A DNA stretch of 42,040 nucleotides from Candidatus Nitrosopumilus sp. (GTDB lineage: Archaea; Thermoproteota; Nitrososphaeria; Nitrososphaerales; Nitrosopumilaceae), in assembly GCA_029263475.1 (NCBI GenBank), contig JAJCXK010000040.1, positions 1 through 42,040 on the forward strand, read 5' to 3'. This document shows, in pieces, positions 15,544-22,857 of the stretch. A model generated the notes under the pieces. It saw nothing but the letters and a program-made list of their open reading frames with translations, had not been told where the DNA came from and did not search any database. The stretch's first letter is position 1. Each line of letters opens with the position of its first letter. Both the position numbers and the translations under genes were made by a program.

Positions 15544-15822
15544 TTATCCAAATCTTTTGATGATGTGATATCCAAATTCTGTCTTGACAGGATCTGAAAT
15601 TTCCCCAACTTGAAGTTTGAAAGCAATATCCTCAAAAGGTTTAACCATCATGCCTTTTGTAAAATAACCCAAGTTTCCATCTTTTTTGCCGCTGCCCTTA
15701 TCGGTTGAGAATTCTTTTGCCAGATTGCCGAATTTTTCACCGTTTTTGATTTTTTCTAGAATTGCAAGTGATTCGCTTTGTTTTTCTACAAGAATATGCG
15801 AACATTTTATCTTATTTGACAT
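15544..15822 (-). CDS. parvulin-type peptidyl-prolyl cis/trans isomerase
   Basis: A single-domain rotamase of 92 residues, the size of the archaeal parvulins studied in Nitrosopumilus (NmPin) and Cenarchaeum (CsPinA). Seen: CSHILV at the start with the conserved active-site His9, the FGNLAKEFSTDKGSGKKDG region, GYFTKGMMVKPFED, and the C-terminal FGYHIIKR with the second conserved His. No signal peptide is present, so it is predicted to be cytoplasmic or surface-associated from inside, assisting protein folding. It is a single gene preceded by a non-coding gap of about 100 bp. Confidence 0.95.
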   Translation of the reverse strand: MSNKIKCSHILVEKQSESLAILEKIKNGEKFGNLAKEFSTDKGSGKKDGNLGYFTKGMMVKPFEDIAFKLQVGEISDPVKTEFGYHIIKRFG

Positions 15823-15927
15823 TGTGAATTTTAATTGCTACCATATCTTAATTGCTTGGAATATTGCAGCGTGAAGTTTTACGAGTTCAATCACACATAC
15901 AAGAAAACAAATTCAAAAATAGAATTC

Positions 15928-16326
15928 TTACTTTAATCCCCAGCTAACCTTGTTGTTTGGAATAATTTTTAGAAATGGCGCTTCATTTTCTTTCCAAGGT
16001 TCTTTTCTTACCCATGCAAATTTTTGATGAAAAATACCATACAATGTGATAAATTCCAAACCGTTTTCAACGACTTCTATTTTGCCCTGAATGCAGACTG
16101 CCTTGTGATTCCCCGAGTTGTAAATGTCAATTACAACACTTGCATTGGGATTTAATTTGACATTTTCATATGCCCGTGTCTTGTAATCCGTGGCTATGAT
16201 TATCATCCCATCTAGAAATACAAACGATACAGGTTTTACGTGAGGCACGTCATCATGAGACGTAGCTAGTCTTGCCTCTTCTAGTCCCTGTAGAAACTGT
16301 GTTTCATTTATGATGAATTCAATCAA
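15928..16326 (-). CDS. pyridoxamine 5'-phosphate oxidase-like flavin/F420-binding protein
   Basis: 132 residues with the split beta-barrel pattern of the PNPOx-like superfamily: PHVKPVSFVFLDGMIIIATD (about 28-47), a stretch KTRAYENVKLNPNASVVIDI and KAVCIQGKIEVV. Members bind FMN or F420 and reduce small substrates or protect against oxidative stress; the actual substrate cannot be told here. The TTG start at 16326 overlaps the stop of the preceding gene by a TTGA, so translation of the two is probably coupled. Confidence 0.8.
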   Translation of the reverse strand: MIEFIINETQFLQGLEEARLATSHDDVPHVKPVSFVFLDGMIIIATDYKTRAYENVKLNPNASVVIDIYNSGNHKAVCIQGKIEVVENGLEFITLYGIFHQKFAWVRKEPWKENEAPFLKIIPNNKVSWGLK

Positions 16327-16601
16327 TTGAAAATTCGTTCTCTTATGTCAGGTATGTGCTTGTATACAAGATCTCTTATCATTATTTGATCTTCTTCAGT
16401 AGGTGTTTCTTTTTGTGAACTTAGAATTGCGCCTCCCATACCTAGTGCCATACCCATGACTATTCCATAGACAAATTCCTGTGGATTTTCCACCTTTAGC
16501 GTTTCTTTATTTTCCTTGATCTCTTCTAAATACGAAGGAATTGTCGATACGGCCCCGTTAATTACTTGTAGAATCAATTCCTCCAGCTGATCTTCACCCA
16601 T
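16323..16601 (-). CDS. hypothetical protein, 92 aa, coupled to PNPOx-like gene
   Basis: Acidic helical protein with a central glycine/methionine-rich hydrophobic stretch (EFVYGIVMGMALGMGGAILS) that could be a membrane helix or a buried core helix. I do not recognise it. The frame extends five codons upstream to ATG 16616, but a TATA-like AAATTTATTA (16624-16633) is 28 bp before ATG 16601, which I prefer. Its TGA overlaps the TTG start of the flavin-type protein, so the pair forms a two-gene unit. Confidence 0.65.
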   Translation of the reverse strand: MGEDQLEELILQVINGAVSTIPSYLEEIKENKETLKVENPQEFVYGIVMGMALGMGGAILSSQKETPTEEDQIMIRDLVYKHIPDIRERIFN

Positions 16602-16672
16602 GAGTTTCATATACAATCATTTCTTAATAAATTTGCACCTAAGTTTTTTAGTCCCATTTTATCAGCAAATTC

Positions 16673-17074
16673 ATGTTCTCATTTTTTACCACAAAGCAAG
16701 CAAATGCGGCATTGCCAGACGTGATAAAAAAGTTTGAGTACTCGTTGGCAAAAAATACCGAAGTCAAAAAGATAGAACAAGAATTACAGATGAGCATCTC
16801 AACCACAAATTCCTTTGAATCATACGTGAATCTAAAACAGAAGTTAAATTCCGCAATTACAAAATTTTACGAATCAGTTGAAATATTAGAAAATACAGGA
16901 GTCGTCGTAAAAAACGTAGAGCAAGGCCTGCTAGATTTTCCTTCAAAAAGATTTGAGGAAGAGGTATGGCTATGTTGGAAGTATGGCGAGACTGTAATAA
17001 AATTCTGGCATGAAAAAGATTCAGGCTTCATGGGAAGAAAACCAATAGAAGTTAGCGATGAATCCCTAGTTTAA
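16673..17074 (+). CDS. DUF2203 family protein
   Basis: 133 residues matching DUF2203 (COG4911): the opening FFTTKQANAALPDVIKKFE, a central helical region, then the diagnostic C-terminal block with GLLDFPSKR, EVWLCWKYGE and FWHEKDSGFMGRKPI. The function of this family is unknown; it is widespread in bacteria and archaea as a small cytoplasmic protein. It is divergent from the preceding two-gene unit and has no obvious operon partner. Confidence 0.9.
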   Translation: MFSFFTTKQANAALPDVIKKFEYSLAKNTEVKKIEQELQMSISTTNSFESYVNLKQKLNSAITKFYESVEILENTGVVVKNVEQGLLDFPSKRFEEEVWLCWKYGETVIKFWHEKDSGFMGRKPIEVSDESLV

Positions 17075-17207
17075 TACATCACACATTACCGACATACTCA
17101 AAATAAAGATCTACAATGTGCAAAGGTAATTTGTATGAATCAAAATTATCAGACGGGCACTACCAAGTCATAACCAATTAAAGCAGATGAATCAAATCTT
17201 AATTATT

Positions 17208-17390
17208 TCAGATAGGATCTACTTTGATTTCCAGTTTAGAGGATTTGATGTCATTCCAAGCACTTGTTGTCATATCCAGCAAAGCGTCAATTGTCAAGGA
17301 CACATCTTTTGATTGAGTTTTGTTTGATTTCATAATCAATTTACGTGATTTTTCCTTAATAATGACACGTAGAACTGATAAATCATCCAC
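17208..17390 (-). CDS. hypothetical protein, 60 aa
   Basis: Short protein with a basic N-terminal half (about residues 8-30) and a C-terminal half predicted as helix-strand (SLTIDALLDMTTSAWNDI). Family unknown to me. It is minus strand, 57 bp downstream of the methyltransferase gene, and could be on the same transcript. No strong promoter was noted. Coding status is likely but not certain. Confidence 0.5.
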   Translation of the reverse strand: MDDLSVLRVIIKEKSRKLIMKSNKTQSKDVSLTIDALLDMTTSAWNDIKSSKLEIKVDPI

Positions 17391-17447
17391 ATATTTCAGA
17401 CATTTTTGATTTTAAGAAAATAATTTTAAAATAACATGAAAAGGTAA

Positions 17448-18068
17448 TTACGATTTTAACTTCATCGTTATTTCTTCCCCGTTGCCAACAGGCGTCATGA
17501 TTGTTCGAAGTTTTGGATTTTGCTTCAAGTAATCTGAAAAAACTTTCATGTCTTCACGATATTTTTCAGGATACAACATGTTGTCAGTGACTATTACCCC
17601 ACCAACAGATGTCAGGGGTAAAATCAAATCAAAGTATTCAATGATATTTTCCTTGTCAGCGTCAATGAAGACAAAGTCAAAAAAATCACGGTATTCTTTT
17701 TGTAAACTTAGATCTTGAAGTATGCCCAATGCCAGTCCATTCTTTATCGTGACTATGTCAGCAATTCCAGCTTTTTGAAAATTTTCCTTTGCCCTATTGA
17801 TCTTGTTTTGATTTTGTTCAATAGTGATAATTTTACCAGATTGCTTACGTATTGCCTCTGCACACCACATAGTAGAATATCCCGTAGACATTCCAATTTC
17901 AAGCATATTTTTTGCACCAGTAAGACATAAAATCATGTTTAGTAACTCACCAGTTTCTTTTGTGATTGCAAGCATCCTATCCTCAGGAGAGATATCAAAT
18001 TTTTTTGATTTTTCCAAGATTGACTGCTCTTCCAATTTCTCAAGGATGTCAGAAATTGACTTTATCAT
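17448..18068 (-). CDS. SAM-dependent O-methyltransferase (CaffeoylCoA/catechol type)
   Basis: 206 residues of the class I methyltransferase fold related to COMT and caffeoyl-CoA O-methyltransferases. Motif I is LEIGMSTGYST (56-66), followed by acidic Glu84 for ribose binding; FIDADKE (134-140) and TDN (161-163) supply the Asp/Asn residues that usually hold the divalent metal. The natural substrate in archaea is not known. Cytoplasmic, no signal. Start ATG 18068. Confidence 0.9.
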   Translation of the reverse strand: MIKSISDILEKLEEQSILEKSKKFDISPEDRMLAITKETGELLNMILCLTGAKNMLEIGMSTGYSTMWCAEAIRKQSGKIITIEQNQNKINRAKENFQKAGIADIVTIKNGLALGILQDLSLQKEYRDFFDFVFIDADKENIIEYFDLILPLTSVGGVIVTDNMLYPEKYREDMKVFSDYLKQNPKLRTIMTPVGNGEEITMKLKS

Positions 18069-18231
18069 GCCATGTTTTCATTTTTAAAATAATTTAACTA
18101 TTTCTTCAAAAACATAATCTTAGCCCATAATTTTATGTAGGATCTTTTCTCCCATACACGTTTCAATGCACTGCACACTTGCAATCAAATTTTAATCAAA
18201 AATTTTGATCATTCAAGAACAAGATAAGTTA

Positions 18232-18801
18232 TCAAACCTTGATAAATTCTGATGATACTTTATCCATCATAAACTTCAAAAATGAGGATAATGACTGTCT
18301 TGCAGAAAATTTTGTATTCCATTCAAGAACAAGTGCATGATAAAACCTCCATTCATCTTCATCCTTTTTTAGATGAGTTGTCATCATGGCCTCAAACTCC
18401 CCCGTATCCCAGTCTGTAGGACACATCTTGGTACTCATCTGAATTAGTTTTCCATTTTTCATTTGAAACGGATATGATTTACACACACTGGGCTTGATGT
18501 CATTTACAGTGCATCTGAAGATGTCTTTGGACTCTTCAAGAAATATACAGTGGTCATCCTTTTGTTTTAAAGCAAGATCTAGTAAACCTTCTTCCACACA
18601 TATTCCAAGATCATAATCCTTTGCCCCGTAGATTTCAAGAAAACTCATAGGGTTTAATCCCAATCCAAAGGATAGTCGGTAAATGTCATGAGCGTTGACA
18701 AATATCGTATATTCTTTACAGCAATTTGTATCACATGTGTCACACGGAAATTCTCCAGCCCTGGATACGTTAGAGTCATTTTGAATAACATTTAATTTCA
18801 T
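18232..18801 (-). CDS. YkgJ-family cysteine cluster protein
   Basis: 189 residues with the Fe-S or zinc cysteine cluster of the YkgJ/Fli-like family: Cys20, Cys23, Cys27 and Cys28 in FPCDTCDTNCCKEY, with further cysteines at CIFLEE, FRCTV and PSVCKSYPF. Members are thought to bind an Fe-S cluster or zinc; their function is mostly unknown, though one relative acts on flagellin. No membrane segments. It is a single gene with a non-coding 5' region of about 120 bp. Confidence 0.85.
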   Translation of the reverse strand: MKLNVIQNDSNVSRAGEFPCDTCDTNCCKEYTIFVNAHDIYRLSFGLGLNPMSFLEIYGAKDYDLGICVEEGLLDLALKQKDDHCIFLEESKDIFRCTVNDIKPSVCKSYPFQMKNGKLIQMSTKMCPTDWDTGEFEAMMTTHLKKDEDEWRFYHALVLEWNTKFSARQSLSSFLKFMMDKVSSEFIKV

Positions 18802-18922
18802 TATTTACCGACACAATTTCACATATTTAGTCACAGTGAAATTATAAAACAAGACAAATTTTTGTGCAATTTTTAAATTTTTTTCACGGCATTCAAAAAA
18901 CCAACTTGAAATTCAAAATCTC

Positions 18923-19135
18923 CTAACGATTTTGTCTTTTTTTATCCCGGCATATGCCGCAAAGATAATTTTTGAGGAATTCTTCTAGATCATGACTGAA
19001 TGCTTTGGATTGGTAAGATTTTTCTCCAGTTTTCATCCCTCCCGGAACTTGTTTACCACAATTAGAGCAATGAATGTCAAGGTTAAATCGTACAGTTTTC
19101 TCCCCTTCTAAAATTTTACCGATTATCACGGACAT
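18923..19135 (-). CDS. 70-residue zinc-binding protein (two CxxC)
   Basis: Two CxxC pairs (CSNCG near residue 23 and CGICR near residue 59), spaced 33 residues apart, form a likely treble-clef or ribbon zinc site; the tail is basic (RDKKRQNR). Family unknown. Its ATG at 19135 is only 25 bp from the GTG of the divergent UbiA-type gene, so both promoters must overlap the other gene's start region. Confidence 0.7.
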   Translation of the reverse strand: MSVIIGKILEGEKTVRFNLDIHCSNCGKQVPGGMKTGEKSYQSKAFSHDLEEFLKNYLCGICRDKKRQNR

Positions 19136-19160
19136 TTTTTATTTATTTTTGATATAAACT

Positions 19161-20102
19161 GTGAACTACAGGTATGAAACTCATGAATATTATACTGAAA
19201 AACCGTCATCATGGTTGATGCTGTCTGTATGGTTAAGGGTAATCAGGGTAAGATTCCTTCTTGCATCAGTTATCGCAGTCTCCGTTGCCTTGGCCCTGAA
19301 TTGGTGGCAGAATTCATCCATTGATATTCTCGAGGCAATCTTGACGTTTGCAGGAGTGATGGCACTGCATGCAAGCGTAGACTTGTTAAATGACTTTTGG
19401 GATTTTAAGAGAGGCATAGATACCAAGACCACCAGAACAAAGATGAGCGGAGGTACTGGCGTATTGCCTGAGGGATTGCTCAAACCATCTTCCGTATATC
19501 GTGCAGGAGTAGCATTTTTGATCATAGGTTCTGCGATTGGAGGATACTTTGTAATCACTGATGGCATTACCATCGCAGTGATATTGGGATTTGCAATCTT
19601 ATCAATTTACTTTTACTCCACAAAGATTGTAGATTCAGGATTAGGGGAATTTTTTGTAGCAGTAAAGGGATGCATGATAGTGATTGGAACTTTCTTCATC
19701 CAGACAGGTGAAATATCCACAGAATCAATTCTTGCAGGCATAATAGTTGGCTCACTGTCATCGTTGGTGCTTTTCATCGCATCATTTCCGGATCACGACG
19801 CCGATAAATCCAAGGGAAGAAAGACGCTGGTCATCATGGCAGGAAAAGAAAACGCTGCAAAACTGATTTGGATTTTCCCCATAGTGTCGTATTCTGCAAC
19901 AGTTATCGGCGTATCAGCAAATATGTTTCCGGCATTTTCTTTGATTGTGTTTCTAAGCCTGCCGTTGATGATAAAGTCCGGAATAGGATTGCACAGGAAC
20001 TATGATTGCATCAAAGACCTCATACCCCACATGTCATCCACCTTGATGTTTGGAAGGATAACGGGGGCATTGTTTATAGTGAGCCTGCTAGTTGGACTGT
20101 GA
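19161..20102 (+). CDS. UbiA-family prenyltransferase (MenA-like)
   Basis: Integral membrane prenyltransferase of 313 residues with about eight hydrophobic helices. First aspartate motif: Asn77-Asp78-x-x-Asp81 through Asp87 in LLNDFWDFKRGID. Second: FPDHDADKSKGRKTL. The SGGTGVLPEG stretch after the first motif and the overall layout are closest to 1,4-dihydroxy-2-naphthoate prenyltransferase (MenA), which fits the menaquinone content of these archaea, but lipid-tail or haem prenylation cannot be excluded. GTG start at 19161; a T-rich TATA-like tract lies just before it, at about 19136-19150. A later ATG at 19212 would remove a hydrophilic N-terminus of unknown use. Confidence 0.85.
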   Translation: MNYRYETHEYYTEKPSSWLMLSVWLRVIRVRFLLASVIAVSVALALNWWQNSSIDILEAILTFAGVMALHASVDLLNDFWDFKRGIDTKTTRTKMSGGTGVLPEGLLKPSSVYRAGVAFLIIGSAIGGYFVITDGITIAVILGFAILSIYFYSTKIVDSGLGEFFVAVKGCMIVIGTFFIQTGEISTESILAGIIVGSLSSLVLFIASFPDHDADKSKGRKTLVIMAGKENAAKLIWIFPIVSYSATVIGVSANMFPAFSLIVFLSLPLMIKSGIGLHRNYDCIKDLIPHMSSTLMFGRITGALFIVSLLVGL

Positions 20103-20165
20103 ACTTAACATATCATGATAAAATGCAATGGTGCCAAGAATGATTCCCATGGCAAGTTGACGCAT
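20088..20165 (-). CDS. possible 25-residue hydrophobic micro-protein
   Basis: A short ATG frame with one hydrophobic stretch (MGIILGTIAF) followed by polar residues. It overlaps the last 15 bases of the UbiA gene on the other strand. Two TATA-like A/T stretches lie 25-31 bp upstream. The length is at the limit of what sequence alone can support. Confidence 0.25.
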   Translation of the reverse strand: MRQLAMGIILGTIAFYHDMLSSQSN

Positions 20166-20315
20166 TAATCTTCGGGCCTACGGTCAGGTAAACGATAAAC
20201 AAGTAATGTTGTCGCACCATTGCACAATCACATTAACAGATTTTTGCATATAACCAGTACGAAGAATTCGTTCATGTGAATAATTCCTTTTACCATATAC
20301 TTCACAGATATACTC

Positions 20316-20408
20316 ATGAAGAAATGCAAGAACTGTTTTCTGGAATATAATGATAACGAACCAACATGCACTCATTGTCATTTTAACATAGACAAGTCCA
20401 GGATCTAG
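20316..20408 (+). CDS. 30-residue zinc-ribbon mini-protein
   Basis: Almost entirely a single zinc site: CKNC at residues 4-7 and CTHCH at 18-22, separated by an acidic loop. The compact CxxC-x10-CxxC spacing is that of a rubredoxin-like zinc knuckle, so the peptide could fold around one metal ion. A weak TATA-like stretch lies near 20287. It is followed by a hairpin at 20413-20432. Confidence 0.55.
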   Translation: MKKCKNCFLEYNDNEPTCTHCHFNIDKSRI

Positions 20409-20412
20409 TAGG

Positions 20413-20432
20413 ATCCCTTGTTTGTGAGGGAT
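20413..20432. terminator. hairpin between convergent small genes
   Basis: ATCCCT and AGGGAT form a perfect 6-bp stem with an 8-base loop, lying exactly between the stop of the 30-residue zinc protein (20408) and the stop of the convergent membrane protein (20432). An A/T-rich tail follows on the plus strand. It could end transcription from both sides. Confidence 0.5.
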
Positions 20433-20650
20433 TATTTGGTTTCACATCTCATCTCACCAATGTTCTCAGATTGAATAAGGTCAGATGCATCATAGAATTC
20501 ATCATATTCGTTGTGATTTAACCGAACATTCACATTCATTTCGTGATTTTGAAATGAATTGAATAGTAGCACCATGGAACTTCCCACCACCAAGGCCACA
20601 CCAGATGCAACAATCCACATCATAACATTCAGAATATCTGCATAATCCAT
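20432..20650 (-). CDS. 72-residue single-pass membrane protein
   Basis: N-terminal membrane helix (about residues 8-31, Val/Ala/Met-rich) followed by a soluble, Asn- and Asp/Glu-rich domain of about 40 residues. The short, weakly charged N-terminus gives uncertain topology; an N-out/C-in or signal-anchor arrangement is possible. I do not recognise it. Convergent with the 30-residue zinc protein. Confidence 0.55.
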   Translation of the reverse strand: MDYADILNVMMWIVASGVALVVGSSMVLLFNSFQNHEMNVNVRLNHNEYDEFYDASDLIQSENIGEMRCETK

Positions 20651-21063
20651 TTATCAAATATCCTCCAAATGATCCCCATTCTTAGAAGTCATCATGTTTT
20701 TACAGACCGTCTCGCATTCCAGTCTCGGATCGTTTTTGAATTAGATATATCCATGACATAGAATCACCTACAAAGTATGCCACATAAATAATCACACGAT
20801 CAGAAGGCTCAGGATAAAAATTAGAATCCAATAGATCATAATTAGAATTACACCATCACAGAATCCATTCCAATACTCATTAGTACAATGGCAACTACAA
20901 TCAAAATCTAAAATCTTAATTTTTCTACTTTGTAAAATGCAACAATTACAAGAATAAGAATTAAAGTATAAATTGTTTGTAAGAAGAAATTTACAGGTTC
21001 TTATTTTGCCATGATTAAATCAAATAAAACCAATCAGATAACTCATTGAGAATTTTGTATCCG
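20651..21063 (-). other. gap with tandem hydrophobic micro-frames, possibly gene remnants
   Basis: This 413-bp stretch has no normal gene. On the minus strand it reads as successive very short frames with mostly hydrophobic content: a start-less 28-codon frame ending FYKVEKLRF (about 20919-21002), an 18-codon frame, a 15-codon frame MIYWILIFILSLLIV (20792-20839), and a GTG frame of 31 residues (20700-20795) overlapping it by the start/stop. This could be a decayed small membrane-protein gene or true micro-proteins. Confidence 0.3.
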
Positions 21064-21240
21064 TTATTCTACACGAACATCTTCACATTTGCACAGATTG
21101 CATTCCGTAGTTACCCAGGAGTTCATGAGTCTCTTCTTCATGCGTATTGTATGATCCCTTACGATATGCCCACATACGCATCTTTCTGCAGAACTAATCA
21201 TTTTCTTTTCTGAGGATTTACCAATGTTTTCATCAGTCAT
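21064..21240 (-). CDS. 58-residue zinc-binding protein
   Basis: The cysteine/histidine pattern is CVCGH (residues 21-25), His30, and CNLCKC (47-52), enough for one or two zinc ions around a basic helix (RMKKRLMNSW). Start ATG 21240 is preceded by a clear Shine-Dalgarno GGAGGT 8 bases upstream, rare in this genome and decisive for this start; it fits an internal operon gene, because the start overlaps the end of the preceding 57-residue gene by 8 bases. Family unknown to me. Confidence 0.65.
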   Translation of the reverse strand: MTDENIGKSSEKKMISSAERCVCGHIVRDHTIRMKKRLMNSWVTTECNLCKCEDVRVE

Positions 21241-21406
21241 CACATGTAACCTCCAGTATCGCCGAAATTCCTTTGCTTGTTACAAAATAGATACAGTTTT
21301 TCTCTTTTTTATCATCATGGTAATCGTGAAAAAGATTGTATCTATACAAAATTCTAAAAAAAGATCCTAACACTATGTTTACCTCATCCTGTTTTTCGTC
21401 ATCCAT
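21233..21406 (-). CDS. 57-residue small protein, first gene of a two-gene unit
   Basis: Acidic N-terminus, then a helix (NIVLGSFFRILYRYN), an acidic/His-rich turn, and a strand-rich end (CIYFVTSKGISAILEV). It looks like a compact winged-helix-sized domain, but no family is recognised. Its stop codon lies inside the start of the downstream zinc protein gene (8-base overlap), so the two should be co-translated. The gap upstream (21407-21633) shows no gene. Confidence 0.5.
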   Translation of the reverse strand: MDDEKQDEVNIVLGSFFRILYRYNLFHDYHDDKKEKNCIYFVTSKGISAILEVTCDD

Positions 21407-21633
21407 CACAGTTATCTTGGTTTGTATCCATTGTAACCACCTCTTCTCAATTCATTGTTTCAGGACCAAACTGTCCTACTGATCATTTTTTAGCCCATTA
21501 GATCTTTTGTAGAAATTGCTCAAACATGAATTTTGTAATCCGAGGTTCAACACTAGACACATCTAAAAATTAGGTTTAACATGATTAACGATTTCTCCGC
21601 TTCCTTTAACTATGAGAAATTAAGATCGTAGTC

Positions 21634-21930
21634 ATGAAAAAATCAGGAGGAATGTCAATGGGAACCCAAATTGTCAGTTTCAAGGAAATCATTCAGGGTG
21701 ACGGGGGTTGGCTAATAATCAACGATGATAACTCCAAGACAATGGATTATGTTGCAAGTAAAGAAGATGCAATTTTACATATTTTAAAATCAGATGATCT
21801 TCCGGTGACAATTACATTCAAGAAGCATTCGGAAATCAGCATAGGCTCTCAAGTTTTAGTATACCAAAGAAGTGACGTTGAAGTGATAGATGATCATGAC
21901 CATGATAAGAACTGGTGGAATAAGGATTGA
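21634..21930 (+). CDS. hypothetical protein, 90-98 aa, coupled to secreted protein
   Basis: Soluble beta-rich protein ending with a His/Asp/Trp-rich tail (DDHDHDKNWW). Two starts are plausible: ATG 21634, with CTTTAAC 26 bp upstream for a leaderless mRNA, or ATG 21658, preceded by Shine-Dalgarno GGAGG seven bases before it, giving 90 residues. Its TGA overlaps the TTG start of the downstream secreted coiled-coil gene, so the two proteins are probably made together. The acidic-histidine tail could bind metal. Family unknown. Confidence 0.6.
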   Translation: MKKSGGMSMGTQIVSFKEIIQGDGGWLIINDDNSKTMDYVASKEDAILHILKSDDLPVTITFKKHSEISIGSQVLVYQRSDVEVIDDHDHDKNWWNKD

Positions 21931-22658
21931 AACTACTCTTATCTATGCTTTTGATACTGTCAGTCTTGGCTGTGGGAATTTCTCAGGTCGAAGCTGAAAT
22001 TGCAACTGACAAAAATACATACATGTTGAAAGATACAGTAATCGTCACAGGTAATCTAGAGATACCGAAAGGTAACAACCCATTGATTCTAGTTGAAATT
22101 ATTGATTTGCAAGGAAATAGGATTGGAGATGAATCTCTTACAGACAATGAAGAACTTGAAGAGGAATTTCACATCGATCCAAATACCTGGGTAATGGGAG
22201 AGTATGTTGTTAGAATTGCATTTGTACATGATGAATATGTCAAAGACGATAACAATCAATTACAAAGAACCGGAGAATTAATTAGATTAGGAAATTTTGA
22301 AGAAACAATCTCATTTCAAGTAACAGCATCCACCCCAGAACCAGTCACAATTTGCAGCGACGGAGACGTATTACGTGAAGATGACGTATGTGTTTCAGAA
22401 ACGTCAACCGGTGGTAAGCCAACAACTCAAGACAAGATTAATGATCTAAATGAAGCTGAAAAAAGGATCAAGGAATTGGAAACCAGGGTTAATGAATTAG
22501 AAAATGAAAAATCCACATTGGAGCAAGCAAACGAGGAACTGCAAAAACAAGTTGATTTTCTGCAAGAGCAGTTAGACAACATCAGTAAACAATTTACCAA
22601 TTCAGTTACGCAACTCAACGAATGGTTTGTTGGAAAAGTAACAGAACTGCAAAACTAG
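21927..22658 (+). CDS. secreted protein with Ig-like domain and C-terminal coiled coil
   Basis: 243 residues. A signal peptide (KLLLSMLLILSVLAVGI, cleavage likely after VEA near residue 23) sends it out of the cell. Residues about 24-135 form a beta-sandwich with the DKNTYMLKDTVIVTG opening common in surface proteins of these archaea. After a linker with a Cys pair (143-155), residues about 167-235 are a continuous heptad coiled coil (LNEAEKRIKELETRVNELE). No membrane anchor follows, so it is either free or held by the coiled coil. TTG start overlaps the previous stop (TTGA). Confidence 0.7.
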   Translation: MKLLLSMLLILSVLAVGISQVEAEIATDKNTYMLKDTVIVTGNLEIPKGNNPLILVEIIDLQGNRIGDESLTDNEELEEEFHIDPNTWVMGEYVVRIAFVHDEYVKDDNNQLQRTGELIRLGNFEETISFQVTASTPEPVTICSDGDVLREDDVCVSETSTGGKPTTQDKINDLNEAEKRIKELETRVNELENEKSTLEQANEELQKQVDFLQEQLDNISKQFTNSVTQLNEWFVGKVTELQN

Positions 22659-22857
22659 AAATTTTGTACCAAATTATAGTATAACCCCAATCATATAACC
22701 AAATTGATCGTAAAACCATAAAGACCGACCCGACTGAATTCTAATCGGAAATCAAGTCATGCTTGGTCTATGTTATTGGAATTAAGAATGTGCATGGATT
22801 TTCAGGGTGCATATTTCAAGGTCGTAGACATAAATTTAGTGATAAAACAGGTTTTTC

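Noticed and set aside
20184..20381. 65-codon minus-strand frame opposite the 30-residue zinc protein
   Set aside because: The plus strand has a clean CxxC-x10-CxxC protein; the minus-strand frame has no consistent features.
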